Shown piece by piece: positions 36,516-50,500 of a DNA stretch of 64,000 nt. The stretch comes from Gimesia benthica. Its GTDB lineage: Bacteria; Planctomycetota; Planctomycetia; Planctomycetales; Planctomycetaceae. The notes below the pieces were generated by a model. The model saw only the letters and a list, made by a program, of their open reading frames with translations, was not told the DNA's origin and ran no database searches. The first letter of the stretch is position 1. The number at the start of each line of letters is the position of its first letter. The position numbers and the translations under genes were made by a program. The stretch covers positions 2,884,501 to 2,948,500 of the forward strand of contig NZ_CP043930.1 in the NCBI RefSeq assembly GCF_009720525.1. The letters run 5' to 3'.

Positions 36516-37903
36516 TTACTCACCAAACTGAAGTTTGAGCAGCAGATCTTTGACTGCGGTCATGGGGATTTCATCCTGCTCGATGGCCTTGGAAGAGCTG
36601 ATAAAGACAGGCGCTTCCGCGTCCTCCCGCCCCGGTGTCGGCAGACGACCGTGGCTCCCCTTCACCAGCGTCGCATCCAGGCTGGTCAGATCCATGTAGT
36701 AGCGAAATCCGAGTTTCTTCCTGGCGAGACGACGGGCCAGACGAAGTTTGGGGAATTTGATTTCCGGGTCGATAAACAGTTCCACAGGATCGTAACCCGG
36801 TTTGCGATGAATATCGACGGTCCGTGCGTAATCGGGGGCGAGCCGGTCATCCAGCCAGAAATAGTAAGTGAACCAACTGCCGGTAGCCGCCACGACGACC
36901 AGTTCACCCGAACGTTCATGGTCGATTCCAAATTCGGCCTGTTGTCCTCGATCGAGGATCATCTCGATGCCGTCGATTTTTTCGAGTAGTGCTTTGACTT
37001 GTGTTACATCCTCAGGCTTTTGCACGTAAACGTGTGCCAGTTGATGATCGGCGACAGCAAAGGCAGGTGAGGCACCGCAGTCCATGGTTTCCCAACCCAG
37101 GGCTTCCTGTCTGACTTGAAGCCAGCCGTGTTCCCTTAATATGCGGTTTATGTGCACCGGCTGAGCAACATCCGTAATGGCATATTCGGACAGCACCACT
37201 ACGTCAGCGCCTGCGTTTTGAGCGACGTCTATCAGACGTCCCGCTTCGTGATCGATGTCGCGAATATCCTGATCGATAGCGGGATCCGATACGCCCAGAC
37301 GCTGCAGGTTGTAGTCCAGGTGAGGCAGGTAAACCAGATTCAGGTCTGGTTGCTTCTCCCGAAATACTTTGATAGAGGCATCTACAATCCATCGGGAACT
37401 GGAGATATCCGCACCGGGGCCCCAGAAGCGGAGTAAGGGAAAAACGCCCAGGTCAGACTGCAGTTCATCCTTGAGTGACGCGGGCTGGCTGTAGGAGTCG
37501 AATACCTTTCTGCCATCCGCAGGATAACTGGGGCGAGGCGTAACCGACCACTCTACCGGAGCATACATGTTATACCACCAGAACATTTTCGCTGTGGTGT
37601 AATCGGGGGCTCGTTTTTTAGCTGCTTCGTAGATCCGTTCCCCCGAACGAGTTTATTCGACTGTTTCCAGAACATGACCTCGGCCAGATCGCGGAAATAC
37701 CAGCCATTCGCCACGATGCCATGATCGCGCGGCATCAACCCGGTCAACAGGGTCGACTGAGCAGAACAAGTCACCGCAGGTAATACAGTCCCCATGGGGC
37801 GCGAAAACCCTTGCCTGGCGAGGCGAGACAAGTTGGGCGTTCGTTCTCCCAGCATTTCATGGGTCAACCCGACAATATTCAGCACGACCAGAGGTTTACG
37901 CAT
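36516..37903 (-). pseudogene. type I phosphodiesterase/nucleotide pyrophosphatase family gene split by a frameshift
   Basis: Two adjacent minus-strand frames together encode one 462-residue alkaline-phosphatase-superfamily protein. The first part (37903 down to about 37640) has VVLNIVGLTHEMLGERTPNL, the nucleophile region AVTCSAQSTLLTG and FRDLAEVMFWKQSNKLVRG. The second (about 37641 down to 36516) has FWWYNMYAPVEWSVTPRPSY, LPHLDYNLQRLG and VVVLSEYAITDV, the metal-site region. The break falls in a five-C run at 37640-37644 (five Gs in sense). Six would restore the frame as LVRGERIYEAAKKRAP. Everything else looks intact, so the loss is recent or a sequencing error. Related proteins are the EboF-type phosphodiesterases; substrate unknown. 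It lies 220 bases upstream of hldE. Confidence 0.85.
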
Positions 37904-38500
37904 GAATCAGACACTCTACAGAAAGCTTTAAATAGTTTTAACTTACCACATTGATCAGCCAGCATAGTCAATCAAAACGGAGATTGAAAGGTGTTCCTGT
38001 CTGGGTAAAAAAGAGATATTTTCCGCCAGAATAATTGTCATAGACAGTTAGATTCCAAAACTCGAAACGTCCCTCCCAAAGCCAATTGTCTGAATAATTA
38101 ATCTTAAGGAAATGAGTGTTCATCTTTTCAGATAAGTGATATACAGTAAAACTGAACTGACACCCAAACGGCTCATTCTCTCTATGTAACTACTATTTCT
38201 AAACTTATAACTTTATATTCCGGAGATCCTTATAGTTCCCGGTTCGAATATGCCCCAAGCCAGAAAAACTGTTTTTACAGAGATAAGCGTTTAACTGAGT
38301 AGATTTATATTGACTACTCATATTATCTATTTTAGCTTATTTGTCATTTGTGTGATAATTGGAAAATTCCACATTATCAAAAAGGTTAGCTTCTAAATTT
38401 GTAAATATTTGAGTGAGTACTGATAATAATTTGACCAATCTATAACGACTTGAATCCGCTTCTGGGATTCACGTAACAATTTGTTAGAGAGACTGAAACT
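37904..38500 (+). other. long A/T-rich leader region upstream of the giant gene
   Basis: A 597-base stretch between the phosphodiesterase pseudogene (minus) and the giant gene (plus). It is visibly richer in A and T than its surroundings, especially 38150-38460, and has no supported reading frame. It should hold the giant gene's promoter, but candidate boxes are too many in such sequence to pick one. The only ribosome-binding-like word is AGAGAG ending about ten bases before the ATG at 38501. Confidence 0.5.
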
Positions 38501-41500
38501 ATGGTTGTGGGCCGTCCATTCTTCGTGTCATATCTTCGCCGACCAATTTCTTTGCTGAACTGTCTTCGCAGAGGTCAAAAAAAACGACAAAGTCGTGAGA
38601 AACTTCGCAGTTATGTCAGTACTTACTCCACAGCGGAACAGTTAGAAGATCGCACGCTGCTGGCTGGTGCTTCGCTCGTCAATATCGAGCCGAACATCGA
38701 TCTCTCGCTGACTGATGGAGAGGTTTATAACCAGGCCCCCTCAGAGCTCACTTTCAAATTCACCCCCGGACAACAGATTAACCCTGATACCCTGGGCGCC
38801 ATTCAGATTGTCCGCAGCGGCCTGGACGGCACCTTCATAGACGGCAACGAAGTTCCCATTACTCCCGGCTACATCGGCATTGGTGAAAATCCGAATGAAG
38901 TGATTCTCCGCTTCGCTGAATCTTTGCCCGATGATCATTACCAGATCACGATTCTGGGAACCGGCGCAAATCCGTTACTGAATCAGAATAATGAAGCATT
39001 TCAGGACGGCGTGGATCAAATCATCGATTTCGAACTGGACCTGGGTGCGAAAGTGGTTGCTGTTGTCCCCCAGCCTGTCTCTGGAGGAGGAACAGGCAGC
39101 CTGACCCAGGCCAAGGATCAGATCGACGTCTACTTTAATGCAGATACCCTGGATCTGGCGTCTGCAGAAAACGTCCAGTTCTATCAGTTGATTGATACAT
39201 CGTCGAATACACTCATCAATCCTGACAGTGTGACTTATGATTCTGCTACGAATAAAGCCACGCTGACCTTCGCCGCCGATATCGCAGACGGTACCTACCA
39301 TTTACGGATCGGCGAATCCAATACACCTGATTTCACTACCGCCAACGTGGTAGCTGTTGGCGATGTGAATTCCAGCTTTGATGAAGCTGATGCAAATGCA
39401 GACCTCGGTGTTCTGGGAACGCAGACCATCCAGGTGAATGGAGTGATTCAACCGCAGTCTGTTTTGCAGCCACAATTACCCGGTGGGAATGACGAACCTG
39501 GTCACCGCGAAATTACGATTGAGCAACACATTGAATCAAACGCGACTGGTACAACACCCTCGGCTCCGTCAGCAATTCCTACAATTCAATTTTATTTCCC
39601 AGACTTCTATGGGAATGATTTGTATGGTAATCCACTATATAACGAGATTACGGAAAATCAAAAGCAGCGTACTCGCGAAATTTACGAACTCTACAGCTTC
39701 CTCACTGGGATCGAAGTTCAGGAAACCGCAAATAGTGGTACCGCCATCGTAACTGGTGACATCCGTGTTCTCGACCCAGGCACTCCACCATTAGCAGTGG
39801 GGGGGATCGCCAGTGGAAGCATGGCCATTATGAATGGCGCGCTCGACTGGGGTGACAGTCCCTATGGGGGGGGCTGGTTCGGTACCGCCTTTCATGAAAT
39901 TGGACACACACTGGGCTTAGGTCACTCATACGACCTCCCCTCGGTCATGGGGTCCTCCGGTGGAGATGTCGGCGGGACAGTAGCGGGAGAGCCGATTTTC
40001 CCCTCAAATTTTGACATTACTCACATCAACCGCATACACCCTGCTCTTGCCAATGATATTGATCTTCACAAGTTTGAGTTAGCAACTGCAGGTCGATTCA
40101 CTGCAGAAATCACTGCAGATCGTTTGCCAACAAAAAGTTTTCTGGACAGCGTGCTGACTCTGTATAAGGAAACTTCACTTGGAGTCCGTGAAATCATCGC
40201 TCGGAATGACGATTTCTTTGGCGAAGATGCGTTTCTGGATCTGGAACTGGAAGCAGGTAATTACTATCTGGCGGTCACCAGCGTCGGGAACATCGATTTT
40301 GATCCTAATGTGGCTGATTCCGGCTACGGCGGGCGGACCGATGGCTTGTACTCGCTGGACATCAACTTCACCCCAGATCCCATGGCGAACACCTTCATGG
40401 TGGATTCCACAGGCGTAGCTCTGGATGGAGACGCCGATGGGACACCTGGTGGTGTATTTGACTTCTGGTTCCAGTCAGGTGAGACCATCTTCGTCGATAA
40501 AGCGACTCAGTCAGCAGGCCCCGCGGATGGTAGCCTGTCTAACCCCTACACCAATATCGACGATGCTCTGCTTGCCGCAGGTAACAGCGCGACAGCGAAG
40601 ATTGTCCGCATTGTCGGTAATGGCGGAGTTGATGGTGACATCAGTACGATTGCAGACAATGATGCCTACCTCGTCGGTCTGACTGACAGTTTCCAGCCAC
40701 TCGAAGACGGGGCTACGTTTAACATTCCCAAAGATGTTACGGTCATGGTCGATGAGGGTGCGGTGATTAAACTGCAAAGGGCCAATATCGATGTGGGATC
40801 GAATAACCTGCTGGATGATCGCAGCCAGGGTGCGCTCCAGATTCTGGGTACGACCGAAAATCAGGTCTACCTGACAGCCTATGGCAATGATGCTATTGGC
40901 GGCGATGACGATGGTCTGAGTGATGGTGCCAATCCCGGCGACTGGGGGGGCATTGTATTCCGCGATGACTCCGGCCTTGAAGATCAGGGTATCTTCCTGA
41001 ACTCGGTCAACAATGCCAACATCAGTTATGGTGGGGGTAGTGTGTTTGTGAACTCGGTTCAGCAGGTCTTTTCAGCTATCCATGCTGAATCTGCCCGCCC
41101 CACGATCTGGCAGAACTCAATCACTTTCAGTGCCGACTCTGCCATCTCTGCTGATCCACGCAGTTTCGAAGACAGTCAGTTCACCAATGGCTCGTTTGTC
41201 ATGGACCGGCATGGTCTGGAGATCTTCGACAACAATATCGCAAACAACTCGGTGAACGGACTGTTTGTTCGCATCAACACCCCTTATGGCAGCACAATTA
41301 ACAAACTGGATGTGCCTGCCATTTTCAATGACAAAATCACTCACGTCGTCACTGAAAATCTGCAGATTTACGGAGCCCCCGGGGGACAGATGGACGAGAG
41401 TGGCAATCCGACAATCAATGGACGTCTGAAAATCGATCCGGGTACTGTGATCAAACTGTCTGGTGCACGTATTGAAGCAGAGCGTGGCAGTGCTCAGTTA

Positions 41501-44500
41501 ATTGCAGAAGGTACCGAAGCCAACCCGATCATCTTTACCTCACTCAGCGATGACCGTTACGGCGCAGGCACGACGTTTGATACATCGAATGACGGTTTTG
41601 ATACATCAGACCCGGCGAACCTGCCTTACGGCCCCGGCAACTGGGGGGGCATCATCTTTAATGCAGCTTCTTCCGGAAGCATCGATCACGCATTGATCAC
41701 CAACGCCGGCGGTCTGATTCCGATTGAGGGGGGCTTTGCGAACTTTAATGCCATCGAAGTTCATCAGGCTGAGTTTCGTATCTCCAACAGCATTCTGGAA
41801 AACAACGCCAGCGGTCAGACAGGATCCAACCGCAATGGTCGGGGATCAAACGATGACGCCACAATATTTGTACGTGGCGCTCAACCAATCATTGTCGACA
41901 ACATTTTCCGCGATAATGAAGGAACTGTCGTCAGCATTGATGCGAACTCGCTCAATTACAAGTTCAAAGGTGACTACGGACGATCAACGGGCTTTAGCGA
42001 AGCGTACACACAATACACGGACAACCACGGTGCACTGGTTCGGCTGAACCGGATGGAAAACAACGGCCTGAACGGTATGGAAGTCCGGGCGGCTCTGCTC
42101 GATACAGAAACCGTCTGGGATGACACTGATATCGTGCATATCCTGCGGGGGGAGATTCAGGTTCTCCAGCACCATACCTTCAGCGGCATTCGCCTGCAGA
42201 GCAACCTCGATGAAGGTCTGGTAGTCAAGCTGGACGGCGCTGATGCCGGCTTCACCGCCGACGGTGTACCACTTGACATCGAAGATCGAATCGGTGGTAC
42301 TGTCCAGATCATTGGACAGCCTGGCTTCCCTGTAATTCTGACATCGCTGGCAGATGATACAGCCGGAGCCAGTTTCACTCCCGCCGGTCTCCCCCAGACT
42401 GACACCAACAATGACGGAGATGCCTCCACCCCTTCCGCAGGTGACTGGCGCAGTATCCGGCTGGACCGCTACAGCAATGATCGGAACGTCGTAGAACGTT
42501 TTGAAACCGAAGGCAATAACACAGGCGGGGTCGATACCAACAGCAACCCTGGCTTCGCTCAAAATCTGGGAATCCTGGCACCGGATGAAATCAGCGGAGA
42601 CGAGAATCGCGCACTGGGCTTTAACGTTCATGGTAATATCAGTGCCGACGCACCGGACGATGTTGATGTTTACAGTTTCACGGGGACTGCTGGAACCCGT
42701 ATCTGGATTGACATTGATCGGACCTCTTCCGCTCTGGATACCATGGTCGAGCTGGTGGATCTCTACGGGAATGTACTGGCTCGTTCACTCAACTCGTTTG
42801 ACGATTTGACACTTAGTGGTCTGGCAGAACCTCTAAATCAGACTGCTCATCTCCTGGGAGACTTTTATTCCCAGAACATCAACGATGCAGGCTTCAGTGT
42901 CATTCTGCCTGGGTCTGCGGGTGCTACTGGTACCTTCTTTATCCGAGTACGCAGTCAACCTGTCGCCGGCGATGAAGCCAACCTGGAAGGCGGCCAGACA
43001 TCGGGACAATACCAGCTACAGGTTCGCCTGAGACAGGTTGATGAGAAACCTGGTTCCACAGTCCGTTATGCAGATATCCGCTACCCCACTAATGGGGTCG
43101 AGGTACTTGGTCAACCAGCCCATTCGCCGCTGTTGGGTGAATCATCCGAAAAAGCCGCGAATAACGAATCGATTGATAACGCTCAAGGCTTGGGGAACCT
43201 GCTGACCAGCGATCGCAATACGCTTTCGGTATCCGGCTCACTGTCCAGCGGCTCTGATGTCGACTGGTATACTTTCGAGATGGGCTACGACCTGATCCAG
43301 GTCATCGGTGGTCGTAGCGACGGCGGTAAAACCTTTGCCGCCATCTTTGATATCGATTACGCCGATGGCTTATCACGTGGCGATACTACGCTCTCCGTCT
43401 TTGACGATCAGGGGCGTCTGATTCTGGTCAGCCGCGACTCAGACATTCAAGATGATCAAGCAGACGGTGACACCGAGAACCTGGCCGCTGGCAGCTTCGG
43501 GAAACTGGATCCGTACATTGGCACTGTGCAACTGCCTTCAGCAACTCCCGGCAGCACATTCCGCTATCACGTCGCGATTTCATCCAATGCCCGTCTGCCA
43601 CAAGCTCTGAATGCAACCTTTGTCTCTGGCGCATTAAACTCTCAAATCCGCCTGGAACCGGTCAGTTCCGTCCAACGCATTGTTGAAGATCATATCGGTT
43701 TCAGTGGATATACTTCCGGCAATTCGCTGGCTGGCTCGACTTATGTTGTGCCCCCCACCACCAGCAGCATCTTTGATATTTCGAATGAGACCACTCTGTC
43801 GACTAATGTCACAGCTTTCACGCTGGAAGACGTGAACCTGTACGTTTCACAGAATGATCGCCTACGTATTGTGGATCCTTACGATGGCCGTGTTGCTGAG
43901 TTATATCCCGGAGCGAATGCGACCATTGATGTCGGCGCGCTTTCCACAGGGGGGAACGATAACACTTCAGATATTACGATTCGTTCAGACGGTCGTCTCT
44001 TCAGCTACGAAAGTCTGGGCGGTGTCGGTAACACCGTTGGTCGTTACCGGGAAATTGACCCCGGTAATGCCGGCACGATTTCTTCCAATAATGACGGCAT
44101 CCCCAGTATTCCCAATACAGGTGCAACTGATCCCGTCCAGATAAACTCTGACAGTGTGGGCGCCCTGGCATTCCAGAGAATTGGCGTTGCCACCTATAAC
44201 CTCTTCTATGCCGTCAATGATGGGGCGAACACCACACTCTATCAGGCGAATCCGGCGAATGGTGATGCAGGTGACAACCGTTGGACCAGTTCGACTGACA
44301 CAACCGATCCGCGTAATACTTTCACTGTTATCGGCGATATCACCGGTTACGGTAACATAACGGGAATGTCTTTCCGTGGCATCAATGCATCAGCAAGTCA
44401 GAGTATCCTCTACGCTGTCACTGACGATAATTACCTGCTAACAATTACATTTACCGACAGAAGCTGGGGGAGACGTGACGTAAACAATGTTACTGCTGTT

Positions 44501-47500
44501 GACTTATCCGGACAAATCAGTGGTACCTTGCAGGGTCTTACTGCAGCGCCCCAGAATCTGAACAACGGCGCCTTCCAAAATTATCTGTTTGGTATTACGA
44601 ATACGGGGAACCTCTATTGCATCGATCCCGCGACAGGCAGCCTTCTGTCCACAATTGATGATCCGGCATTAGGGACCATCAATATCTTTAATGGCGGTGG
44701 CGACTTCATAAACGTCGGGACTTCCGGTATCACCGGTCTGGCTTTCTCACCACTGGACTTTAATCTCTGGCATCCCACATTCCGACGGAACACCGATTCC
44801 GGACATGGGATCAACAACACATTTGACCAAACCAGAACAGATGTCGGCGGCAATGACCGTGACACCTTCCCGAATGGCCTGGAACAAAGCGAACAGCAGG
44901 GGGGAGCCAGTTTCTACTTTGGCTTTGAGCAATGGCTGCAGAATAATTCATCCACCAACGACTACATCGATTATGAGCCGAATGCGCAGTACGGTGTCCT
45001 CAGTTCTAACTTCCAGCGCGATCTCTCGACCAACCCGAACATCGGTGATAACTACAATATCGCTGGCGGTGCCCATGGCTCTCTGGTTTCTGGTGAATTC
45101 AGTCTGGCTGGCTACAATGGAACTGATCTGCCGACGCTCTACTTCAATTACTTCCTGGAAACAGAGAATGCCAACTCCATCACAGGTAACATGCGAGACG
45201 CTGCTCGTGTCTATATCACTAACGATGGTGGTATTACCTGGGAAGAACTGGCAACCAATAATTCGACCTTAGCCCCCGCTACAAATCCAAATGCGGGAGA
45301 GTTGTCTTCCTACCTCACCGTTTCTGAGAGAGAAGGAGTTGGAAATGCGAATCAACAAGTTCAGGAAATGTTTGACAACTCCGGTGTCTGGCGACAGGCC
45401 CGCATTGACCTGAGTAATTATGCCGGGGATGCCACTCTGCAACTCAGATTTGATTTCAGCACCTCGGGTACAGTAGAGGGTGAGAATATAACAACCTCTT
45501 CACCCATTACGCCTCCAGTCTCTGATTATCAGATCGATGTGCTCTTCACGGACTCAAGTCTGACTGCCAGCCAACAGGCCGTTTTCCAGCAGGCAGCTTA
45601 TCGCTGGAGCCAGATTATCCAAGGCGATGTTCCCGATGTTGATCTGAGTGGTATGGGTTATGGCATCGTTGATGACCTGGTCATTGAAGCCACTGCCCCC
45701 TTTATTGATGGTGTCGGGGGAATTCTCGGACAAGCAGGTCCAACTTCTGTACGGCCGGGGACATTCATTCCCTCATCTGGAATTATGCAGTTCGACAGTG
45801 CTGATATTGCGGACATGGAAGCCAGCGGTCGACTGTTTGACGTGATCCTGCACGAAATGGGCCACGTGCTCGGTATTGGAACGATCTGGGATGATCTGGG
45901 GCTGGTTACCGATCTTGGTACATCAGACCCGCGCTATACTGGTACAGAAGGGGTCACTCAATACAATGCTCTACTGGGTACCAGCCTGTCAGACATTCCT
46001 GTAGCCAACACGGGTGGTCCAGGCACCTTTGGTTCTCACTGGCGTGAATCAGATCTGGACACGGAACTGATGACCGGATACGCGGAGCCTGCCGGGGTAA
46101 ATATGCCCATCAGCACGATCACCATCGGAAGCCTGGCAGATCTCGGTTATGATGTCGATCTGGGAGCCGCTGATACTTATCCCCTGCAGGCACCAGAATC
46201 ACAAACAGAGGGACTGGTCTCCCTGGGTGAAATGCTGGAAGCCCCCACATTCCTGGTATTGGATGAAAGCTCGATTTTAGCCAGTGCCAATGATTCATCA
46301 CTGTCAAGCTTATTGCCGGGAGACCTCTTCGGAGATCCGGACGGCAACCGCCAGGCACAGAATAATAACTTTGAAGGGTTCTATATCGATGACATCATCA
46401 TCGGTTTCGCAGAGCGTGGGGAAATGGTCACGGGAGCCCAGGCTGATCAGACCGCCTTCTTCAACCTGCCTCAGAATCCAACATTCGGTGCGCCTACTCA
46501 GCTTCTCTCGGGTGGGTATCAATTGGAAATCCGACGTGGAACGGAATACGCAGCACCGCCCAATGGTCAATTACCTGACCTGACAATCTCTACGCAGTTC
46601 GACACCAATGACCGGCTCGTGCGAGAGGTCGTTGACCTCACTGACACGACAATCAACGCACAGCAGGGCGATCGGAATCTGGCCCGTCAGCAGGGTCATA
46701 TTTCGATTGAATCCAACTCGATCTCCAGTGCTTCCGAATATGGTATCAACATTGATGCCGGTCAGCGTGAATCTGTTGCAGCTGGTCCCAACGGCGGTGT
46801 GAGTGCCCGTTCTCAGGCTGGGGGCGTGATTAACGTTCCGGAACTGAATGACTTCTTCAATGGGGGCCTCGGCTTCGCTCCGGGTGTGACCATTCAGAAC
46901 AACGTGGTCACTGAGTTCACTAACGGACTCGGTGGTATCCGTGTGAGTGGCGATACGAACAGCAGCACTCAAAACAACCCGGCAGCAGTTTCCTACACGA
47001 AGGTTGTTAATAACACCCTGTCCGGGGCCAACGTCACCGTCACACAGTCTTCAGCTCAAATTGACGTGGTGTTCATCATCGATATTTCGGGCAGTATGGG
47101 ACCGGCGATTGCGAACGTACAGGCGCAATTGCTCAACTTTAACTCACAGATGCAGGCAGCAGGTATTGATGCCCAGTACGGGCTCGTTTTGATGCCTAGC
47201 CCTGTCGGTTTCAGTGATGATCCAACCCAGGTACAGGATATTGTTGACTTTGCCACGTTTACTGCCCCTGGAAGCCCGTTCCAGACAATTCCCATTACGG
47301 GAGCTACCGAACGCGGCAGTGATGCCATCCTGGAAGCCCTGAACCTCTTTGATCCTGATGCTGGCCCTACAACGTTCAACTACCGACCAGGTTCCCGCAT
47401 CGTCCCGATTCTTCTCACTAACGAGGATGACGACAGTACCACGCAAGCCGCCATTGATGCCCAGGCTGCCCTGCTTACAACGAACTCATTGTTCTATGCG

Positions 47501-50500
47501 ATTGCAGATCCGTTATTCTTTAACACGGCCAGCACGTATGGTACTTTCGCCACCTCGACCGGCGGTCAGCTCTTTGACATCAACAACTTCCTGCTCGATC
47601 CCACCAATTTCTTCAACACGATGACAGCCGACCTGATTGGTCAGATCGCAGTGGGGGCAGCCGGCCAAGGGATCCTCGTCGAAAATTATGCGACGACAAC
47701 CATCCTGAACAATATTGTTGCAAATACTTCTACGGCGATCGACCTGCAATCATCGGGGGGTATTCCGAATGTTGTCGGTGCTAACGTCTTCAAAGGTAAT
47801 ACTGCGATTGGCACCGCTGGAACGAATTCGATCCAGCTGGGAGCCAGTGATCCTCTGTTTGTGAATCCATCCAAAGGAAATTACTATCTCGCAGACAACA
47901 GCAAGGCCATCGACAGTTCTTTAAACAGTCTGGCCGATCGACCTGATTTCGTAAACGTCAAAGACTCTATCGGGATGCCCAACTCGGATATCTTTGCTCC
48001 GACATATGATGCGTTCGGGCAGTTACGCGTTGACGACCCAACTCAAACTCCGCCCCCTGGTTTAGGTTCCAACATCTTCAAGGACCGCGGAGCGATTGAA
48101 CGAGCTGACTTTGTCGGCCCGACTGCGATTATCTCGTTACCCGAAGATAATGATGTCGACGGCGTTGACCAGAACAGCGATCCCAACGCAGTTTACATCA
48201 CCAACCCCGAGCTGTTCACAACGATGATCGTGAAGCTGAAAGATTCAGGCATCGGCATTGACGATAGCCTGGTGAATTCACTGCAGTTCACTCTGACTGC
48301 ACGGACAAGCACTTCTACCCGCACGCTGGAAGAAGGTCTGGATTACATCTTCAGCTACAACCGCAACACTGACGAAGTCATCTTCACATCCATCGCCGGT
48401 GTCTTTGGAATGGACACGCTCTATACGATTGATGTTGACAATTCGACTTCGAACGCGGTCAAAGACCTTGCAGGGAATCTGTTACAGCCAAACCAGACGG
48501 ATGGTTCGACATCCTTCACAATCCTGGTGAGCGATGGTGTCAATGCACCGCCGATCAACCACTTCGACGCTACGCCGATTCCGGATTCCCCGAATGTCAC
48601 TGTGACGACAGATCCCGGGTTCTCGGTCGTGTTCTCGGCTGCCAACGGAAATGCCCTGACGGTTACTGACCAGGACTCCTTCCTTGGTACCCAGGGGATT
48701 CCGACTTCTCCTGCCACAGACGGCATGGTCACGGTCACTCTGTCGACGCTGATGACTGAAGGCAAACTGGCTGCAGGCCCCAATACCAGCAACGTCACCA
48801 TCAATCTTACCGATGATGGCACCAGCTATTTCCTGGAAATCACCGGTCTGATCGAAGATGTCAACACAGCCCTGGATGGAGTATCGTGGACACCTCTGTC
48901 AACACCGACAGACGGTACAACCTTCGCGGGAGCGACCGCATCACTGACGATGACCACTGATGATAATGGCAACTTCTTTGGTGATCCCTCTCAGACAGAC
49001 ACTGATGTGATCGACATCGTGGTAACAGCTTTGCCTGAAGTCTTCTTCAACACCCCTACCTACAGCCTGAATGAAGATGGTACAACTACCGTTACCGTTG
49101 AGCTGGAGCGGGATAAGATCGGGCTGGTAACCACCGTCGACCTTCTGTTCGGGGCCGGAGATACCGAAGGAATTGACTTCACCACCCCACCACCGGCACA
49201 GGTCATCTTCGCCGCCAATGAGCTGACGGCGGAAGTCGTGTTTACCATTTTCAATGATGATATCGTTGAGCTGGATGAACAATTCACTCTGACGATTGAT
49301 ACTGTCGACAATGGTACCAAGACCGACGGCCTCATCGATGACGGGCTGGGTGGAACACTGACAGTTTACGATCAGACAACGATCACGATTGTGGATAACG
49401 ACACAGCTACAATCACCTTCGTCGAGACCGATCTGACCGTCGCGGAAGATGTCGCCACCGGCTATGTCGAATATACGGTGCATATCTCCAACGCGGTTGA
49501 GAATGATGTCCAGTTCTTTGTCACTTCAGCTGATGGTACATCTCTCGTAGTCGACAACGCCAGTGACGAAAACACTGACGACGATTACACCAGTGTCAAT
49601 GAACTGGTCACTTTCGCCAACTCCATCACGCCGGCTGCTGACCAGACTTTCCAGGTGTTCATCACCGACGATAACAAGCTGGAACTGGATGAAATCTTCA
49701 ATCTTTACATGAACAGCCTGACCGCTGGCGGACTGGAGTCCAAGATCACTCTGGGCTCTCCTGTAGGAAATCCGGCACAGGTGACCATTACCGATGAAGA
49801 CACTGCCGTCATCAGCTTTGTTTCTGATGACCTGAGTGTAACGGAAGACGATGGTGCCACTGTCACGTTTAACATTCAGATCGACGATGGTTCAGGCGGA
49901 GCAATTACTCTCGCGAAAGATGTCAGTTTCTCTGTTTCGACCGCTGACGGCACCTCAATCGTCGATCGCAACGCGACTGTTGCCGACAACGACTACACAG
50001 CGAAAACGGAACAGTTCACCTTTGCGGGATCTGCAGATGCAGATCTGGCTACCGGAATTCAGAATTTTGTCATCACAATCAACAATGACGACAAGCTGGA
50101 ACTGGATGAAGTCTTCAATGTCTTCATGAGTCAACTGGCAGCCAATGGTCTCGATTCCAAGATCACGCTGTCCCATCCCATCACTGAGCCTGATTCCAAC
50201 AACTGGGCACAGGCGAAAATTACGGATGAACTGGACACCGCCAACATCACCTTCCTCAACAGCAATATCACCGTCAATGAACAGGCAGGGGCGATTGCAC
50301 TGTTGACCGTTCAGATTGACAAAGCGATTGCAGAAAATGTGAGCTTTGATCTGTTCACGCAGGATGGAACTGCCACTGACGAGCTTATCGATGACGACTA
50401 CTCATCCGATCGTCAGACCTTCACCTTCCTCGGAACCCCCGACACCGATGTGGTTCCCGGGGTCCAGACCTTTGTCGTTAACATCACCAATGACGACAAA

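Noticed and set aside
36516..37586. Treating the C-terminal half of the phosphodiesterase as an independent gene starting at its first Met.
   Set aside because: It would lack the nucleophile region, and the upstream frame matches the missing N-terminal part without a gap.
38225..38265. A GGTTCGAAT word resembling a tRNA T-loop.
   Set aside because: Flanking bases do not form the 5-base T-stem or an acceptor stem, and no anticodon arm could be placed.
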